Below the pieces are notes generated by a model. It made no database searches, was not told the DNA's origin, and saw only the letters and a program-made list of their open reading frames with translations. Both the position numbers and the translations under genes were made by a program. From NCBI GenBank assembly GCA_964019695.1, contig OZ026521.1:34225774-34289773 (forward strand): a stretch of 64,000 nucleotides of DNA. Direction: 5' to 3'. Within the stretch, counting starts at the first letter, position 1. Every line of letters begins with the position of its first letter. This DNA comes from Loripinus fragilis (taxonomy: Eukaryota > Mollusca > Bivalvia > Lucinida > Lucinidae). Below are positions 1-13,600 of this stretch, piece by piece.

Positions 1-880
1 AGGAAATTGTCCTGACATTGACTGGGACGTAAAGCCTAAAAAAATGACCTTTTCTGCACTCTATTTCGTCCATTAACTGGTGGATTTTGCTCGATTAGAG
101 CTGGACAGCAATATGACAGTAAAGAGGTGATTAGAATTTGTTGACCTTGACCTATTGCTTTTTATCTTGTTAGTCCGTATTTCCTGAAACTAAATGGAAT
201 CCGGTCTAACTTTGTGTTGTAGCAGTTGGAGACAAGTTCTTAAGGTATATATCGATGAAAAAATATCTCAATGATCTGATTTAAGCATTGTGCTTAGTCG
301 GAAAAAAGAGGATAAAATTGATAACATTTTACTACTGTGTAGTGTGAGTGCATGTAGTGTCCATCTCAATATCTGCTGTACTGACAAATTGTGAAAAATC
401 TATTTGTGGTGAAGGCTGTTCTGGTCTCCAAAACAAGTAAAATTGCCTAGAAATTCAGAACTGAGAAGTTCATGTTTTTGACATTGATGTTAACTGAATT
501 TGACCATTTACTATGCACCAGGCAATGGTTTATTAGATTTTGGTGACCCGTACATACATATTGTAAGAATCTCTCGTCCAATTGGTGGATTTAGATTAAA
601 ATTGCGCAAAAAAGCAATGGTACATGGAAAAGAAATGAAAATAATTTGGTGACCTTGACCTTATTTTCAAGGCCACAATCCTTTAAAATTGTGAAAGTCT
701 TGTCTGCACTTGATCTTGACCTATTGCTGGATTTTAATTAATAATCTTGCTCATAAACAGCAATGGTACTCAGAAAGGAAATGATTATATCAATTTGGTG
801 ACCATGACCTAATTTCCAAGGTCAATCTTATAAAGATTGTTAAAACCGGTCGTCTGCACTCCATCTTGTTAACCGATAGG
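1..880. repeat. Diverged dispersed repeat with 'gaccttgacct' units
   Basis: Several imperfect units carry 'ttggtgaccttgacct' and 'caaggtca' with 'tggtggattttg' between. They resemble the better preserved tandem array at 2455-3300. No open frame of note. Confidence 0.6.
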
Positions 881-1196
881 ATCAGTCTCCATCTGACTGC
901 TGTTGGTGGGACACTCGCAACAAGTGGAATTTAACAAGCTATTACTCTACGCTCAAATTAGTCATATATGCAGCGATGACATAAGCAGATGGTATTTTCA
1001 GATGTATAGAAATGTAGACTTGTAGTTGAATTTATCAGTTACCTCTCAAATTAACTGGAGTTTTGCACATTGCCCGATAAATGTCTATCTCACGATATGT
1101 GCCTTTATCAGATCATGATAATGTTGCACTTATTTAATTGAAGTCGCCAACGATGCTGAATTGACACAAAAATCGATCATTACGTCATATTGGCTT

Positions 1197-1395
1197 GTTC
1201 GAAGAGTGAATCAACTTGGTAAGCTGATAAATAGAATACCAGGTTCACGTCTTGATATCAAGTTTATCAGGCTCAGCTTCAAGAACGCATGTTGAATCGC
1301 TCGGCAAGTCTCACGATGACGAACGTTCTCGAAGCCTTGCCTGGTAAACTTGATATCAAAAGACGCTCACCTAGTATTCTCTATTTCTACAAACA
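1197..1395. repeat. Inverted repeat just upstream of PCF11 visible exon 1
   Basis: The left arm (about 1225-1275: ataccaggttcacgtc, cttgatatcaagttta) pairs with the right arm (about 1345-1390: aaacttgatatcaaaaga, cacctagtat). The middle is unpaired. It ends about 55 nt before the exon 1 acceptor. Confidence 0.6.
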
Positions 1396-1449
1396 CTGAG
1401 CACTTATAAAGGCAATACCCGTTCGAATAAAGTAGCATGATCATTTCAG

Positions 1450-1668
1450 AATGAGGCTGAACCAGATCCAGAATTTGAACCGGAACCGGGGGCACACTTT
1501 GAGTCTGACTCTTCCCCGGAAGAAAAAGAGAAGAACTTGGATGTTGAAGAATCTCTAATGCGCCAACAGCTGATTGCTAAACAGCAAGAATTGTTAAAAC
1601 TTCAGCAAGAGAGACTGGAATTAGAGTTGGCTGAAGCTAAAGAGAAGCTTCAACAACAGAAGAAAAAG
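1450..1668 (+). CDS. PCF11: PCF11 visible exon 1 (acidic stretch and charged helix)
   Basis: The acceptor is ttcag|AATGAG and the donor AAAAAG|gtaagg. The exon has 73 codons, phase 0 at both ends. It encodes an acidic start (NEAEPDPEFEPEP) and a long Gln/Leu/Glu-rich helix (RQQLIAKQQELLKLQQ, then RLELELAEAKEKLQQQ). The helix closely matches the one after the CID in vertebrate PCF11 and is a likely coiled coil. Confidence 0.9.
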
Positions 1669-4600
1669 GTAAGGAGGCATTGACCAGGAAAGATTTGGAT
1701 GTTAAAATAATCAGCCAGCTCATGAGATTTTGGTACTTTTTAACATATGCTTTTTGGCATTTTTTAAGAGGCATACATCAATCTAATGGGGCTAGAAGTA
1801 TTAGAGACTGCATATCTGTGTAGGCTAACCGGGCCGCGTAGCGCAGTCGGTAACGTGTCTGGCAACAGATGCGAGTCGGACTGCAGATCCAGGGGTCGCG
1901 ACTTTGATCCTAGCCCGGTCCCATACTTTCGTGGAGATTGATCACGAATTAATTTCTACGGTAGTTCTCTTCCCTTCCGCTGAATCATTTAAGAAGGGTT
2001 GTTGTCAGTTATAAGCAAAAGTATGTGCATGAAGTACTGGTTAACTGTTCAAGCTTGCCCAGGAAAAAGAGAGGTTAGGTGAACTGACCGTCCTGCCATG
2101 ACCATAGCTATGTAGGCTAATCTAAGCCTTGACCATTTGCATAATGCAAAAGTACTAAAAATTACTACAGGCAAATTTCGTTTTCTGCAAACAGTTTGGA
2201 CCCAGATCAGGACCGTCAGTTTGTTGGTCCTGATCTGGATCCAAACCATTTGACATTAGGATGGTGTTCCCGAAAGAACTTTGAAAAAGTTAATTTTGAA
2301 AAAAGTCAGCAGACGACAAAAGCACGAAAAATTAATCAGCATGCAGAGTTAATGAGCTGGCTTTACCTCATAGAGACGCCTTTTAACACTTGCAAACAGA
2401 TCAGACCCAGACCAGGCTGCTTGATCAGGGTCTATTCTTATGTCCCCCAAACGTCCAGGTAACTTCTATTTCGTGCATTATCTTCAGAACCGTTTGATGG
2501 ATTTTGACCAAACTTGCATAGATACATTGTTGGGAGGGGGAACGAATTGATTAGATTTTGAAGACCTTGACCTTATTTTCAAGGTCACAGCGGCACCTTG
2601 AAGTGTCTGAAAAATGGTTTCCGTACGTTATCTTCTGAACTAGTGGCTGGATTTCCACCAAACTTGCATAGATACATTGTTGGGAAGAGGGGAAGAGTTG
2701 ATTAGATTTTGGTCACCTTGACCTAATTTTCGAGGTCACACCGGCGCTTTGAAATGTCCAAAATAGGGTTTCCGTGCATTATCTTCTGAACCAGTGGATA
2801 GATTTTGACCATTCTTGCATAGATAAAATGTTGGGAGGAGGGGAAGAGTTGATTAGATTTTGGTGACCTTGACATAATTTTCAAGGTCATGATCATATAA
2901 AGACTATAAATCAGTTCCACACACTATCTTCTGAACCCGTGGTTCAATTTTAACCAAACTTGCAAAAATATATTGTTAGGAGAGGGTTAAGAATTGATTA
3001 GATTTTGGTGACCTTGACTTTATTTTCAAGGTCACACCAGCACTGAAATGTCATATTTTGACCAAAATAGGGTTTTTGTATGACATCTCTTGAATTGAAC
3101 AATGGATTCAATCTTTCTAGCTTAACTTTATGTATTATATCATTTTGGCAAAATAAAGAGTTGATATTATTTTGGTGACTTTGACCTCATTATCAAGGTC
3201 ACCATCCTTTAACTGTAAAATCAGCCTTTTCTGAGCTCTGTCTTTTGAACCAGTGGATTTTTCTCCACATTCAAGGTAGTCACAGCACTTTGTAATTTCA
3301 ATGTTTGACCAAAATTGTTTGTGCATGCTCTCCCTTGAAATAATTGATGGATTCAACCTGTGTCATTGTGACACAATAAAGAGCAGTAAGCATGCTTGCC
3401 GACTCAATTTGCGGTTTGGGGGACATAGTTTTCCTCTGAAAACACTGCTTAAATTTTCTTATGGAGATATGGTCAGATATGATCCTACAATAGTGGACTT
3501 GACGAGTAATTTCTTTGTTCTATGTATAAACGTGAAAGTTTATTTATATCATTATTCATAGTTGGTGGAGCCTAGCATGAATATTCATGAAGGAAAGGGT
3601 TAAACGTGTTCACTAAAGTCAGAATATGAGATAATGGTTTCACTAGTATGTGTAAAGCCATACTTTAACCCATTTAAGCTGGATGGAATTTCCCATTCTT
3701 ATCAATTGGACCAGTCCATTTCCATTTTAAGGAGTGTTGAGTGGTATTTTTCATTTTAATTCTAATTCTGATAGCACATTCTGTGAGCAAACAGTCGAGA
3801 CCCTGACCAGATGCTGCATTCTGCGGCTTCTGATCTGGATCTGCACTGTTTGCCCATGTCCCACAAAAAGGAAGCTAGGCTTATATGGGTTAAACGTGGG
3901 TGAACAGGTATCCAGAGGGATATTTTTATGTTTATTTTTTCTGACCCATCTGGCATCATCTCCATACTTAGTATGTGAGCAGGGAAGGTTATGGCAAGAA
4001 TGCACATTTACATAGGCTGGTCTGAGCCTTTACTATAAGTCTTTATAAGTCTGAATGCAAAAAAATTAAAAGTACCAGGTTCTTGTGGGCTTTTCAAATG
4101 CATTTAAGGTCATGGAGATTGGACAATAGCTTTTGTTTAAAATGGGTGAAAGTATGTGTAACAGTGAAATATTAACCATTCCAACATATAACAACAAACA
4201 GGAATGAAGGTTTCATTCAACAATAGCCCATTTAAGCAAAGTTATTGAATGAAAAACTGTTACTATTTCCTTATTTATCTGTTTAAACATGTGTTTTGGA
4301 TGCTCAAAAGAACTCTCATTAACTGTCTTATTGAGACAGTTCTTTTGAGTACCTACAACATATGTTTGGTTGATAAATAAAAAATTTAATTACGCACTCA
4401 TATCTGGTGGCCTGATTCAGCATAAATTTGCATGAGAACTGAGAACTTAAATTCTTTTGCAGAATGCTGAAGCAGCTAGCAAGTCTAGTCATGAGGCTGA
4501 GCCAGTTTTACCAGATACCACTATGCCTCCAGTCATTCCAGAAGGTTCTCCCCCACCAAGAGATCCGAGAACAGGAGCTAGGGGTGTTCTCAGCAGAGAT

Positions 4601-7600
4601 CCAAGGCTGAAAGGAAAACAACCACCTGATAGGCACAGTGCTAGTCATATGCCTCACTCAACCTCAAGTCATACAGTTGCTCCTCATGGGCCGGACATCT
4701 TTATACCTCCAGTAGTTGGACCAGCAGTGATACCTTCCCATGGTCCAGCAATGATTCCTCCCCATGGTACCCCGGTGATACCTCCCCATGGTCCACCAGT
4801 ACAACCATTTGCTCAAGGTCCCTTTCCTGGACAACAGGTAATGGGGGCTGTCCATCCTGGTGTTACTGGTATACCGCCTCAGATTGGGGCCCCAGCTGAA
4901 GGACATTTCATTGGAGAGGTGTACCATCCTGATTCATCTGGGGACAGTGATAGAAGTCAATCGGATAGCAGTTCTAAATTCAAGAGAGACAAAGCAAGAG
5001 TGCAACATAAAGAGCCAGCTATCAATCGTCGAGATCCTAGACAGGCAAGAAGTGAAGCAGAACAAGCTAAACATGCAGATAATTTGGGAAATGCTAGAGA
5101 CAATAAAGATAGGTTCAATAGAAGTTCGGGTAGAAATTCTAAGGAACGAGACAGAGACCCAAGGAGAAGTCGTAGTCCTCATTCTAGTTCAATTAGTCCA
5201 AGATCTGGTAATGGGGCAAGAGACAGTAAACCTGACATTAGAACAATAGATCCTAGATTAAAACCGCGGTCAAACGAAGATAGTAGAAAACCAAAGGATG
5301 ATAGTAGAAAACCAAATGATAGACATGAACATTCCAATGACAGAAGAAATAAAGATGAACACAGAAGTGCTGATAATAGTCGAGTCCAAAGTCCAATGAA
5401 ACATAAAAGAGACAATAAAAGAACTAGCAAAGATAGAGAAAAGTCTCCAGTTGCTGAAAAATCTCCCAAATATTCCAAAAGAACTGATATTTCAGAATCA
5501 AAACCTGAAAAGACAAAACCAGTAAAAATTGAAATTAAAACCGAAATAAAAGAAGAAAATCAAATAGAAGCTAGATCAACAAAAGAAAAGAGTAAAAGTC
5601 CTTCCAAAGACAAAGTGAGGAATAGAAATGAGAATGCTAAGAAAAGTGGAAGTGTAGTAAAATCTGAGTCTGGAGAGGTGCATGTTGGTCGGGTCAAAAC
5701 TCCTAAAAGAGAGTTGGAAAAGGATGACAGTGGACAAGGTGAAGTAGATGAGAACGAGAACTCCGCGAAGAAGCCAAGAATAGAGATAAAGCAAGAGATT
5801 AAACAAGAACCACCCGCTATCGTAGAAGGTGCTGATGTTATAGGGAAAATACAGGAGGACATAAGGTGGGTTGTTACACATGATCTCCAAAACAATTCAG
5901 CTCAAAGCTCTACTAATAGAAAAAAAAAATTTGGCCAGCCTCGTCATAATTAGAGATTATCACACAGAGTTTTGGTTAATGCCCAAAGTATTAACCCACG
6001 ACCCCATTATCAGTGGGAGAGCTTTAGCTCTTGGGCTGATAATGGTCGAGGGTTGATACTGAGGGCTATAATCAAAACCTCTGTGTTAAAATGTTAATCA
6101 CGTATTCCAATTCATGTTAAACATACAAAAATGAAAGTAAACAGTTAAATGGCATGCACAGCTATTGCGGCTTAGGTCTAAATCATGTCTGAGCATTCAT
6201 TAACGTCCTTGCTTTTGGGTTGCAACTCGTAAAGGTCGTGGCATTACTGAGCATTCATTCACACAGGCTAATCTGAGCCTTTGCTGTTTGCACATGGAAT
6301 AAGTATCAAAATATGGGCTGGCTCAAATATTGAAAGCTCGGGACAGCGTGGGTATGCTTGCAGTTTCACCAGAATGGATGCTCCCAATCTCAACCGAGGT
6401 TGAAATCATAGCAAATGATTAGTTTTGCCCAACAGAGTTCCTAAAGCATGGATCTTCTAAATCCAACACTTGATGAGGTCCCTTTCTATAGCGCCTGTGA
6501 ACAGAGAAGTGGGGGTACTTCTTTCTGCATGAAAACATGTTTGTGGTGCTGCTGATTGGAAGCCTCTCAATGGGACATTTTCCATTTCAGCACCACAAAA
6601 AATATACTAAGGAAAGTATATTTAGTTTGCTTTTGAAAGTCACTATATGCATCCATATTTCATTTTTTTCATTCAGCTATAAATAATCAAAAGAGTTGAT
6701 CATAAATATACAGTCAAACATAAGTTAAGCATCACACAAACATTATTTCAGAGACGTTTTTCGTGTACAAATTTCTTCAGAAGAACAATTAGTTTTTAAC
6801 ATTTTGTTACCCTAGTCTTCCTTTGGTCTGCTGAACATATCCGAATGTCGTTTGGTCATTTTGCTGAATTTCTACTGTGTCCTGTATACACCAACCCCTA
6901 TTTTTGGGTGTACCCTTAAAAAGTGTCACAGCTTAACCCAAAGTGCTTACTTTCAATTCAAATAAACGCAGAAATAATCTAGACATATTTTTTCAAAAAA
7001 GTGCCAGTTTCGTATCAGTTATAGAGGATCATAGAGAAAGTTAAAGGGGACGGCAACCCTAATGATAACTATGTTTTATATGAAAGATCTTCATAAAACA
7101 TGAATTTTGGTACAAGTTTCGTCTAAATCGGTTGAAAAATGTGGAAGTTATGGGCGTTTGAATATTTGCAAATAGCCTGTAATGGAAGCGGCCATATTGT
7201 AGGCTTAGTGACGTCACTCAGCCTAATGTAATATGCGTAATCAAAATAAAAGACAAACCAATGGATTATTTGCATTAATCTTTAATGAAACATTTTCCTT
7301 GTGTATAAAGCTACATATCTGCTGAAACACAGATGATGTGATAGTAGTGATATCTAAAAATTAAGCAGTTGAAAAAAATCTGAAAACTAATTAAATATTC
7401 AAAATGGCGGCTAAATGTTGGCCATATTGAATTTTTTAAATGCCCATAACTTGCCCATTTTTCGACCGATTTTGATGATACTTGTATCAAAATTCATGGT
7501 TTATAGAGCTCTTCCTGATAAAACATACTTATCATTAAGGTTGCTGTCCCCTTTAATCGAGTGTTGTTAATTTTTGCATTATCACTATATAACATGCCAT

Positions 7601-10600
7601 TCTTTACTCATCCATAACTTTTATTCTTTTAGAGATATGAATCTGAAATTTTCAGACAGAACTTGTTTTTGATATTGTAACAATATGACACTAACACTTT
7701 ACATGTCTAAGCGTTTTGAAAATACCATAATGGGTTTGAGAATAGGGACATTTTTAGGGGTAAGTGCACATTTACCATGTCTGGTTGTTTGCCTTTGTGA
7801 TAATCGAATCGAAATCTGCTGTAAATTGTCACCACTTTATCAATTTTCATAAATGATAAACTATTCATGACTGGAAAGCTTCCTTCGTTTTCTAGGAAAC
7901 TATGGAGGCGATGCTTAACTTATGTCTGACTGTATAGAATAGTTGATAAGAATATTGATATGACTCTGTTAACCCTTTTAAGGCCAATCGGATTTTCCAT
8001 AAAGTTTGATTCAGGATGGTCTATTGTATATATTGAGGGGTTACAGGTTATAATTTCCAAATAATATTATATTTCTTTCTCTGTAGATTGAATTTGTCTT
8101 AGCAAAAAGTGCAGACTGATGTAATGCTGCCTTGTGCAGCATTTCATCTGGGTTTTCACTGTTTGTCAAAGTGCTCGTTTATTTGTTTTGTTAAGATCCA
8201 TAATATCAATCTGTATGGGAAAGTCCATTAGTATACAAAGGGTTAAAGAAGTATAACTGTTTATGTCTTCAGGAGGACCTCAGACAGCGATTTTAGGTAT
8301 TTAACAATTGTTGTAAAGGGTAGTTAACATTTGCGCAGATTTTGATATCATTGCATACATTTGGGTGGCCCTTTGTAAACATGTTTGCACAGCTTTGAAT
8401 AAAGACCTTTCACCATACATTAGGGGAAATAAGAAATGCAAGTTCAGCCCACATTGGGCACACAGGCTATTGCTTGGATATCAAATTTAGAGCAGGCTAA
8501 CCAAATGTGGACATGCTAACTGGTCTAGGATAAACTGTCAAAAAAGTTAACTTTAAAGCGCACATACATTGAAACATTTTATTGAAATCATTCAAATATT
8601 TTGCATTTTTTTTTACTTCGGCCATATATGAATTTCCATTTTGTTCAAGGAACTATATAGATGTGAGTTCATCTTTCTTAATATTGTTGTATTCTTTTGG
8701 CATCAAATCTAGATAGATTTATTAATATTTTTAAAATAGTTTATATACTTGGTGACAAAGTAATGGACAGTTTGAAAAATTGCTTTTCTTTTAATGGGAG
8801 TTAGTTTTGATATTCCATTTGTGTAAGTGTTTTGGCTTGGAAATTTGGTACATTTGAAATAAATGTATAAGAATGTTTTTAAGTCATGTAATGGATGTGA
8901 CCAAAAATTATTAGACTGAAGAGGGATTTCTAAACAAACATAATTATGTACTTGAACTAAAATAAAGATCCCTATTCGAGCCCCTAGATAAAAGAGGGCA
9001 CAATCAGGACTTTAATTAAGAGTGTAACAGAAAAATAACTTTCTTATTTCTCAACCAAAACATATGTTGTGGAACTCAAAAGAACTGTCTCAGTGAGACG
9101 GTTCTTTTGAGCACCCAAAACATATGCTAAAAATTATGGTTTAGAAAATATTTACAATTTTACGCTGAACATTTTTGTTTATCTATAGACTAAACCTGTG
9201 TATTTTTCAATCAAAACATGGTTTGGGTGCTCAGCAACAACTGTCTCAAACAGATGGATAAGAAAATTCTCAAAATTTCATGCTGAAAATTCTTGTTTAT
9301 CTTGAGCAAAGCCAACTGTGGTATTCGTTTGTCAAAGGTTCTGAGCTCAGTGGCTCAGTCGTAGAGTGCTTGACTCGAGAGTGAGGGAATGCGGGTTCTA
9401 GCCACATCGGCAGCACTGTGTTGTGTCCTTGAGCAAGGCATGTCATGTATTAATCTCTGCTTAATACTGGTTCAACCCAGGAGGACCGTCCTAACTCAAC
9501 TGAAAAACTGTTGACTGGGATGTAAAGAATCAAATCAAATCAAAGGTTCTGAAAGATAAATCACTTACTTTAACAAAGGAAACCATGCAAATGAATGTTC
9601 AATAAGTTTTGGCAAATGTATGCAGGAGATGGTGAAATCGTTTGCGCAAATGTTAATTACAATTTTGATATTGAGCCAACTTACACAAAAAGTTATCATG
9701 TTTAGTTGGGTGAGGCCCCTGCAAAATGATATGACATTGGTGACAAGCCATGGATCGAACAAATCTATACCTTCATACAGTCACGCTGGAGACTGCTCAA
9801 AGTAAATGGAGACTCTGACCAAATACACCATATTTTTATGGCCATATCCATAGGGCCAGTTAAGCAAAAAAATTGCGATTATTTTCTTATCCATCAGTTT
9901 AAACATGTGTTTTGGGTGCTCAAAAGAACCGTCTCGTCCAAGACGGTTCTTTTGAGTACACACAACATATGTTTTTGTTTACAAATAAAAAAAATAATTT
10001 TCAGTTACGCACACTTATCTGGGGGCCTGCATATCTTGAAAAAGCTTGAAAAAAGATAAGTGAAATTTCATAAAAGTCCAATAAAAAATAACTGATTTGA
10101 AAAAAACAAATGTCAAGTAGAAAAACATTTTTGATGACCCTCTACCAAAAAGAAGCTGTTTTGGGGCAGGCCTAAGAGATGTTTTATTTTTGGATTTTGT
10201 TTGATCAATAATTATTTGGATAGAGTATTCTTTTTGTGTATTATGGCTCAATCAGAAGATTTTTAGATCATTATTTTATTATTATTTCCTTGCATATGAC
10301 CTTGCTGCTCTGAATATATATGCATATAATGTAGTCAAAACCAGTGCTGTACCTGTATGTTCACTTAATATAACACTTCCGAAAAGTTCCATTTCCGGAG
10401 GTAGATTAAGTTTTAGGGGTTGGAAATTTGGAATCTTTAAACAAACTTACCTCTCAAAATGAGAGTCTTCAATACTGTTACCAATTCAAAAAAACATTTT
10501 GAGTTTTACTTATTTGTCAATTGGAACTGTGCTTTTAAATGCAGACAGTGAGCAAAGGACAATGACAAAAGGTTACGTAATGACTTGGTTTCCGACAGTA

Positions 10601-13600
10601 TATTCTAGATTATGAACCATAATACTGTCTCAATTTTATATTTACATCCAACCCATCATTGGTGTATATTCCCAAGCGTACTATTAGAATGCCAGAAGAA
10701 TGCATGTATATTATATTCAGGGTATGTCAGGAGGAAACAAAGCTTTAGTACGACCTTCCCGCATATACCTAGTTCCCTGTGGTCATACTACACCAGTAGT
10801 TTGAGTTTCGTCACTTATTCCAGTGTTAAGGTAACTTTCATCTTGCTCCATTTCTTCATTTAATCACAGATAAACGCCCAGAAATGCTTGGGTTAAGACT
10901 GATTTTTGCTTATCAAATTCACATTGTATCGTTTAGCTTTAAAATTATATGAAAACTTTGACATTTCATGTCTAGGCATGAAATAACAAATTACGTTTTT
11001 GTCATCTTGGATAATTTATCTATGACAAAACCGTACAATTATGACTAAACCGAAATGGACAAATTTTTTAATATAACTGTTAAAAAACACATTAAAAATC
11101 TGATTTTATTTCTGTTTTGACAAACAACGCAGAGATTGTTAACTGGAGGATGCAACCTCGAGGCAAATGTGTTCAAAAGTTCTCATTTTTGTCAGCCTTT
11201 ATTTGAAGGTAATTCTACTTTAACACCGGAATAAGTGACGAAAGCCAAATTGCCGGTGTAGTATGACCACAGTGTTCTTGTTATAATCTGTGTACCATAT
11301 TTATCCTAAATATTCATACACCTTCAGGCCTCCAGATAAGAGTGCGTATTGGAAAATTATTTTCTTTATTTCTCATCCAAAACATATGTTGTGGGTACTC
11401 AAAAGAACCGTCTCAATGAGACGGTTCTTTTAAGCACCCAAAACACATGTTTAAATTAATGGGTAAGAAAATAATTAAGATTTTGCGCAAATAAAATATC
11501 CTTATCTGGACCTATACACCTTTTCTTCCATATTTGTCCTCAATTTTGAGGAAGTATTTACGGTTAAAATGTTCTAAAATTTTGAACAATTTTCTGCATT
11601 TCTCTCTGTTCTCAAATAAAATGAAGGTAATCAGTGCTGATATTCACAAACTGCTTGTCAGAATAGCAAATAGGGAATACTCTGATCAGACTGCTTCAGA
11701 AGAAGCAGTCTGATCTGAGTCTGCCCTGTTTGTCTAGGCAACTAGTGTTTGATATTTAAGTAATCCGTGCTGGAATTCACAAATTGCTTGTGAGAATTGG
11801 AAACAGGGAATACCCTGATCAGACTGCTTCTGAAGAAGCAGTCTGATCTGGGTCTGCCCTGTTTGTCTAGGCTTTTTTGGCAGGCAACTATAGTGTTCAA
11901 AATTTTAGGACATTTGCCGTAGTTGTAGGGCTCGAATGGCTAATAGTGTACACACTGATCAGACGTTTCCTTCAGGAGCAGACTGATATGGGTTTATACC
12001 GAGCTACTGATCAGATTGCTCCTCCAGAGCAGGCTGATGTGGGTTTACACTGAGACACTGATCAGACTGCTTGTGCTCCTGAAGGAGCAGACTGATATGG
12101 GTTTACACTAATTGATGAGGCCTATTTGTTTGAAGATTTAGGATATAATATATGGTATCATCATTTAGCACCAACATAAGAAAACCTGTTTATACCATTT
12201 GGTAACAACCCCCAGAGGGTGTGTCTTCTGGTGTGGACCCAAAATCCATCTACATGTATTCATGTAAATGGAGCGCTTTATAACCCAGCTAATCATCTAT
12301 GTCAAAGTCACATGGTATCAGTATAGGGTGGGGGGGGGGGGGGGTCTCAAAGAAAATGTTGTGGGAACTCATTAGGATTGTTTCAAAGAGACACTTCAAA
12401 TGAGCACTGTTACGCTTGTTTTCATTGAGAAATAAGAAAAAACTCTTCTCACACTGGTGGAGACTTTTGCGACTTTGCAAACAGTTTTGTCGCAGATCAG
12501 GTCCAACAAAAGGCGGGCAGATCTGGTTCCATACTGCATTCCTGAGAAAAAGAATTGTTTTTTAAAATATTTTTTTTTTTCATGAAATTCATCACATTGC
12601 TTTCAGCTGGTGTGCTTGGTAAGGTCACTTTAGTTGATTGATATTGGAGGTTGGCTTTCTGAAATCCTGCAACCAAACCTTGTGCTAGAATTCTAATTGA
12701 TATGCAGCGCCCTAGATAAGCTTTTGGGTCAATTGAGTATTTACGCAACCTGGCTATCCTCAATTGCGTACTTGCAAAAACAATTGCGTATTTTTTTATT
12801 TGTTTATGTAACATTTTTGACAGTGATTACACGTTTTCTTATTGAACCATAGCAAATGTGCCTGCATATTTACTCTCATCGTGTGCCTTCTAGAGTATCA
12901 AACTAGCGGATTTTTGTTATCCCACGACGAAGTCGGAGGGATATAGTTTTGGCGTCGTCCGTGCATCCATCCGTCTGTCCGTCCATTCCGTCCATCCGTC
13001 CGGAACCATATCTCAGTACCTATTGGTCAGATTTGATTCATTCTTGGTTCAAATGATAAGTACCATGGACTCTAGATATCCTATAAGGTTGGTCAAAATC
13101 GACCCCTTAACACTTGAGTTATTGCCCTTGTTTTAATATAGGCAATTATAAGGCAAAACCTATATTAGCTTTTTTGTGTGATGATCTTCACATTTCATCA
13201 AAGCTATTATATTTAACAACTTCTCACTATTAGATCATGATTGCCAAGTGCCTGTAGATAAGCATGGCAGTGTCAAAGTTTTACCCCACCCCCTTTGACC
13301 CCACCTAAGGGGTCAAAGGTCAAATATTTAAATTTCGCAATAACTAAGGCAATTGTTAATATTTTTTGCTGAAATTTTGCATACAGGCAGAACAGCAATA
13401 GATATGAAACATATCAAACGGGATTTCAGTTTGAAGGTCTGGGTTCGAGCCTGTTGGGTGGACTTAGGGGCAGGGGCCGAGGTCAAAATTAACTTTTTTC
13501 AGAATATGGTCATGTTGCATATCAAATTAAAGCTGACGGCGCTGGCAGCAACATGGTAGCAAATATTTTGCCCACAGACACACCCTTGACCCAGGGGGTG

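Noticed and set aside
2049..2462. Short open frames around 2.0-2.5 kb
   Set aside because: They lie in SINE-2 and TTAA MITE sequence; similar frames recur at other copies of the same repeats.
5179..5478. Minus-strand open frames opposite PCF11 exon 2
   Set aside because: Low-complexity Lys/Arg/Ser codons read backwards give Leu/Phe/Ser-rich shadows. The plus strand has domain-level support.
11630..12115. Regular palindromes resembling a CRISPR array
   Set aside because: The repeats are self-complementary mobile-element cores in an intron of an animal gene, with unequal spacing and no spacer-like unique segments.
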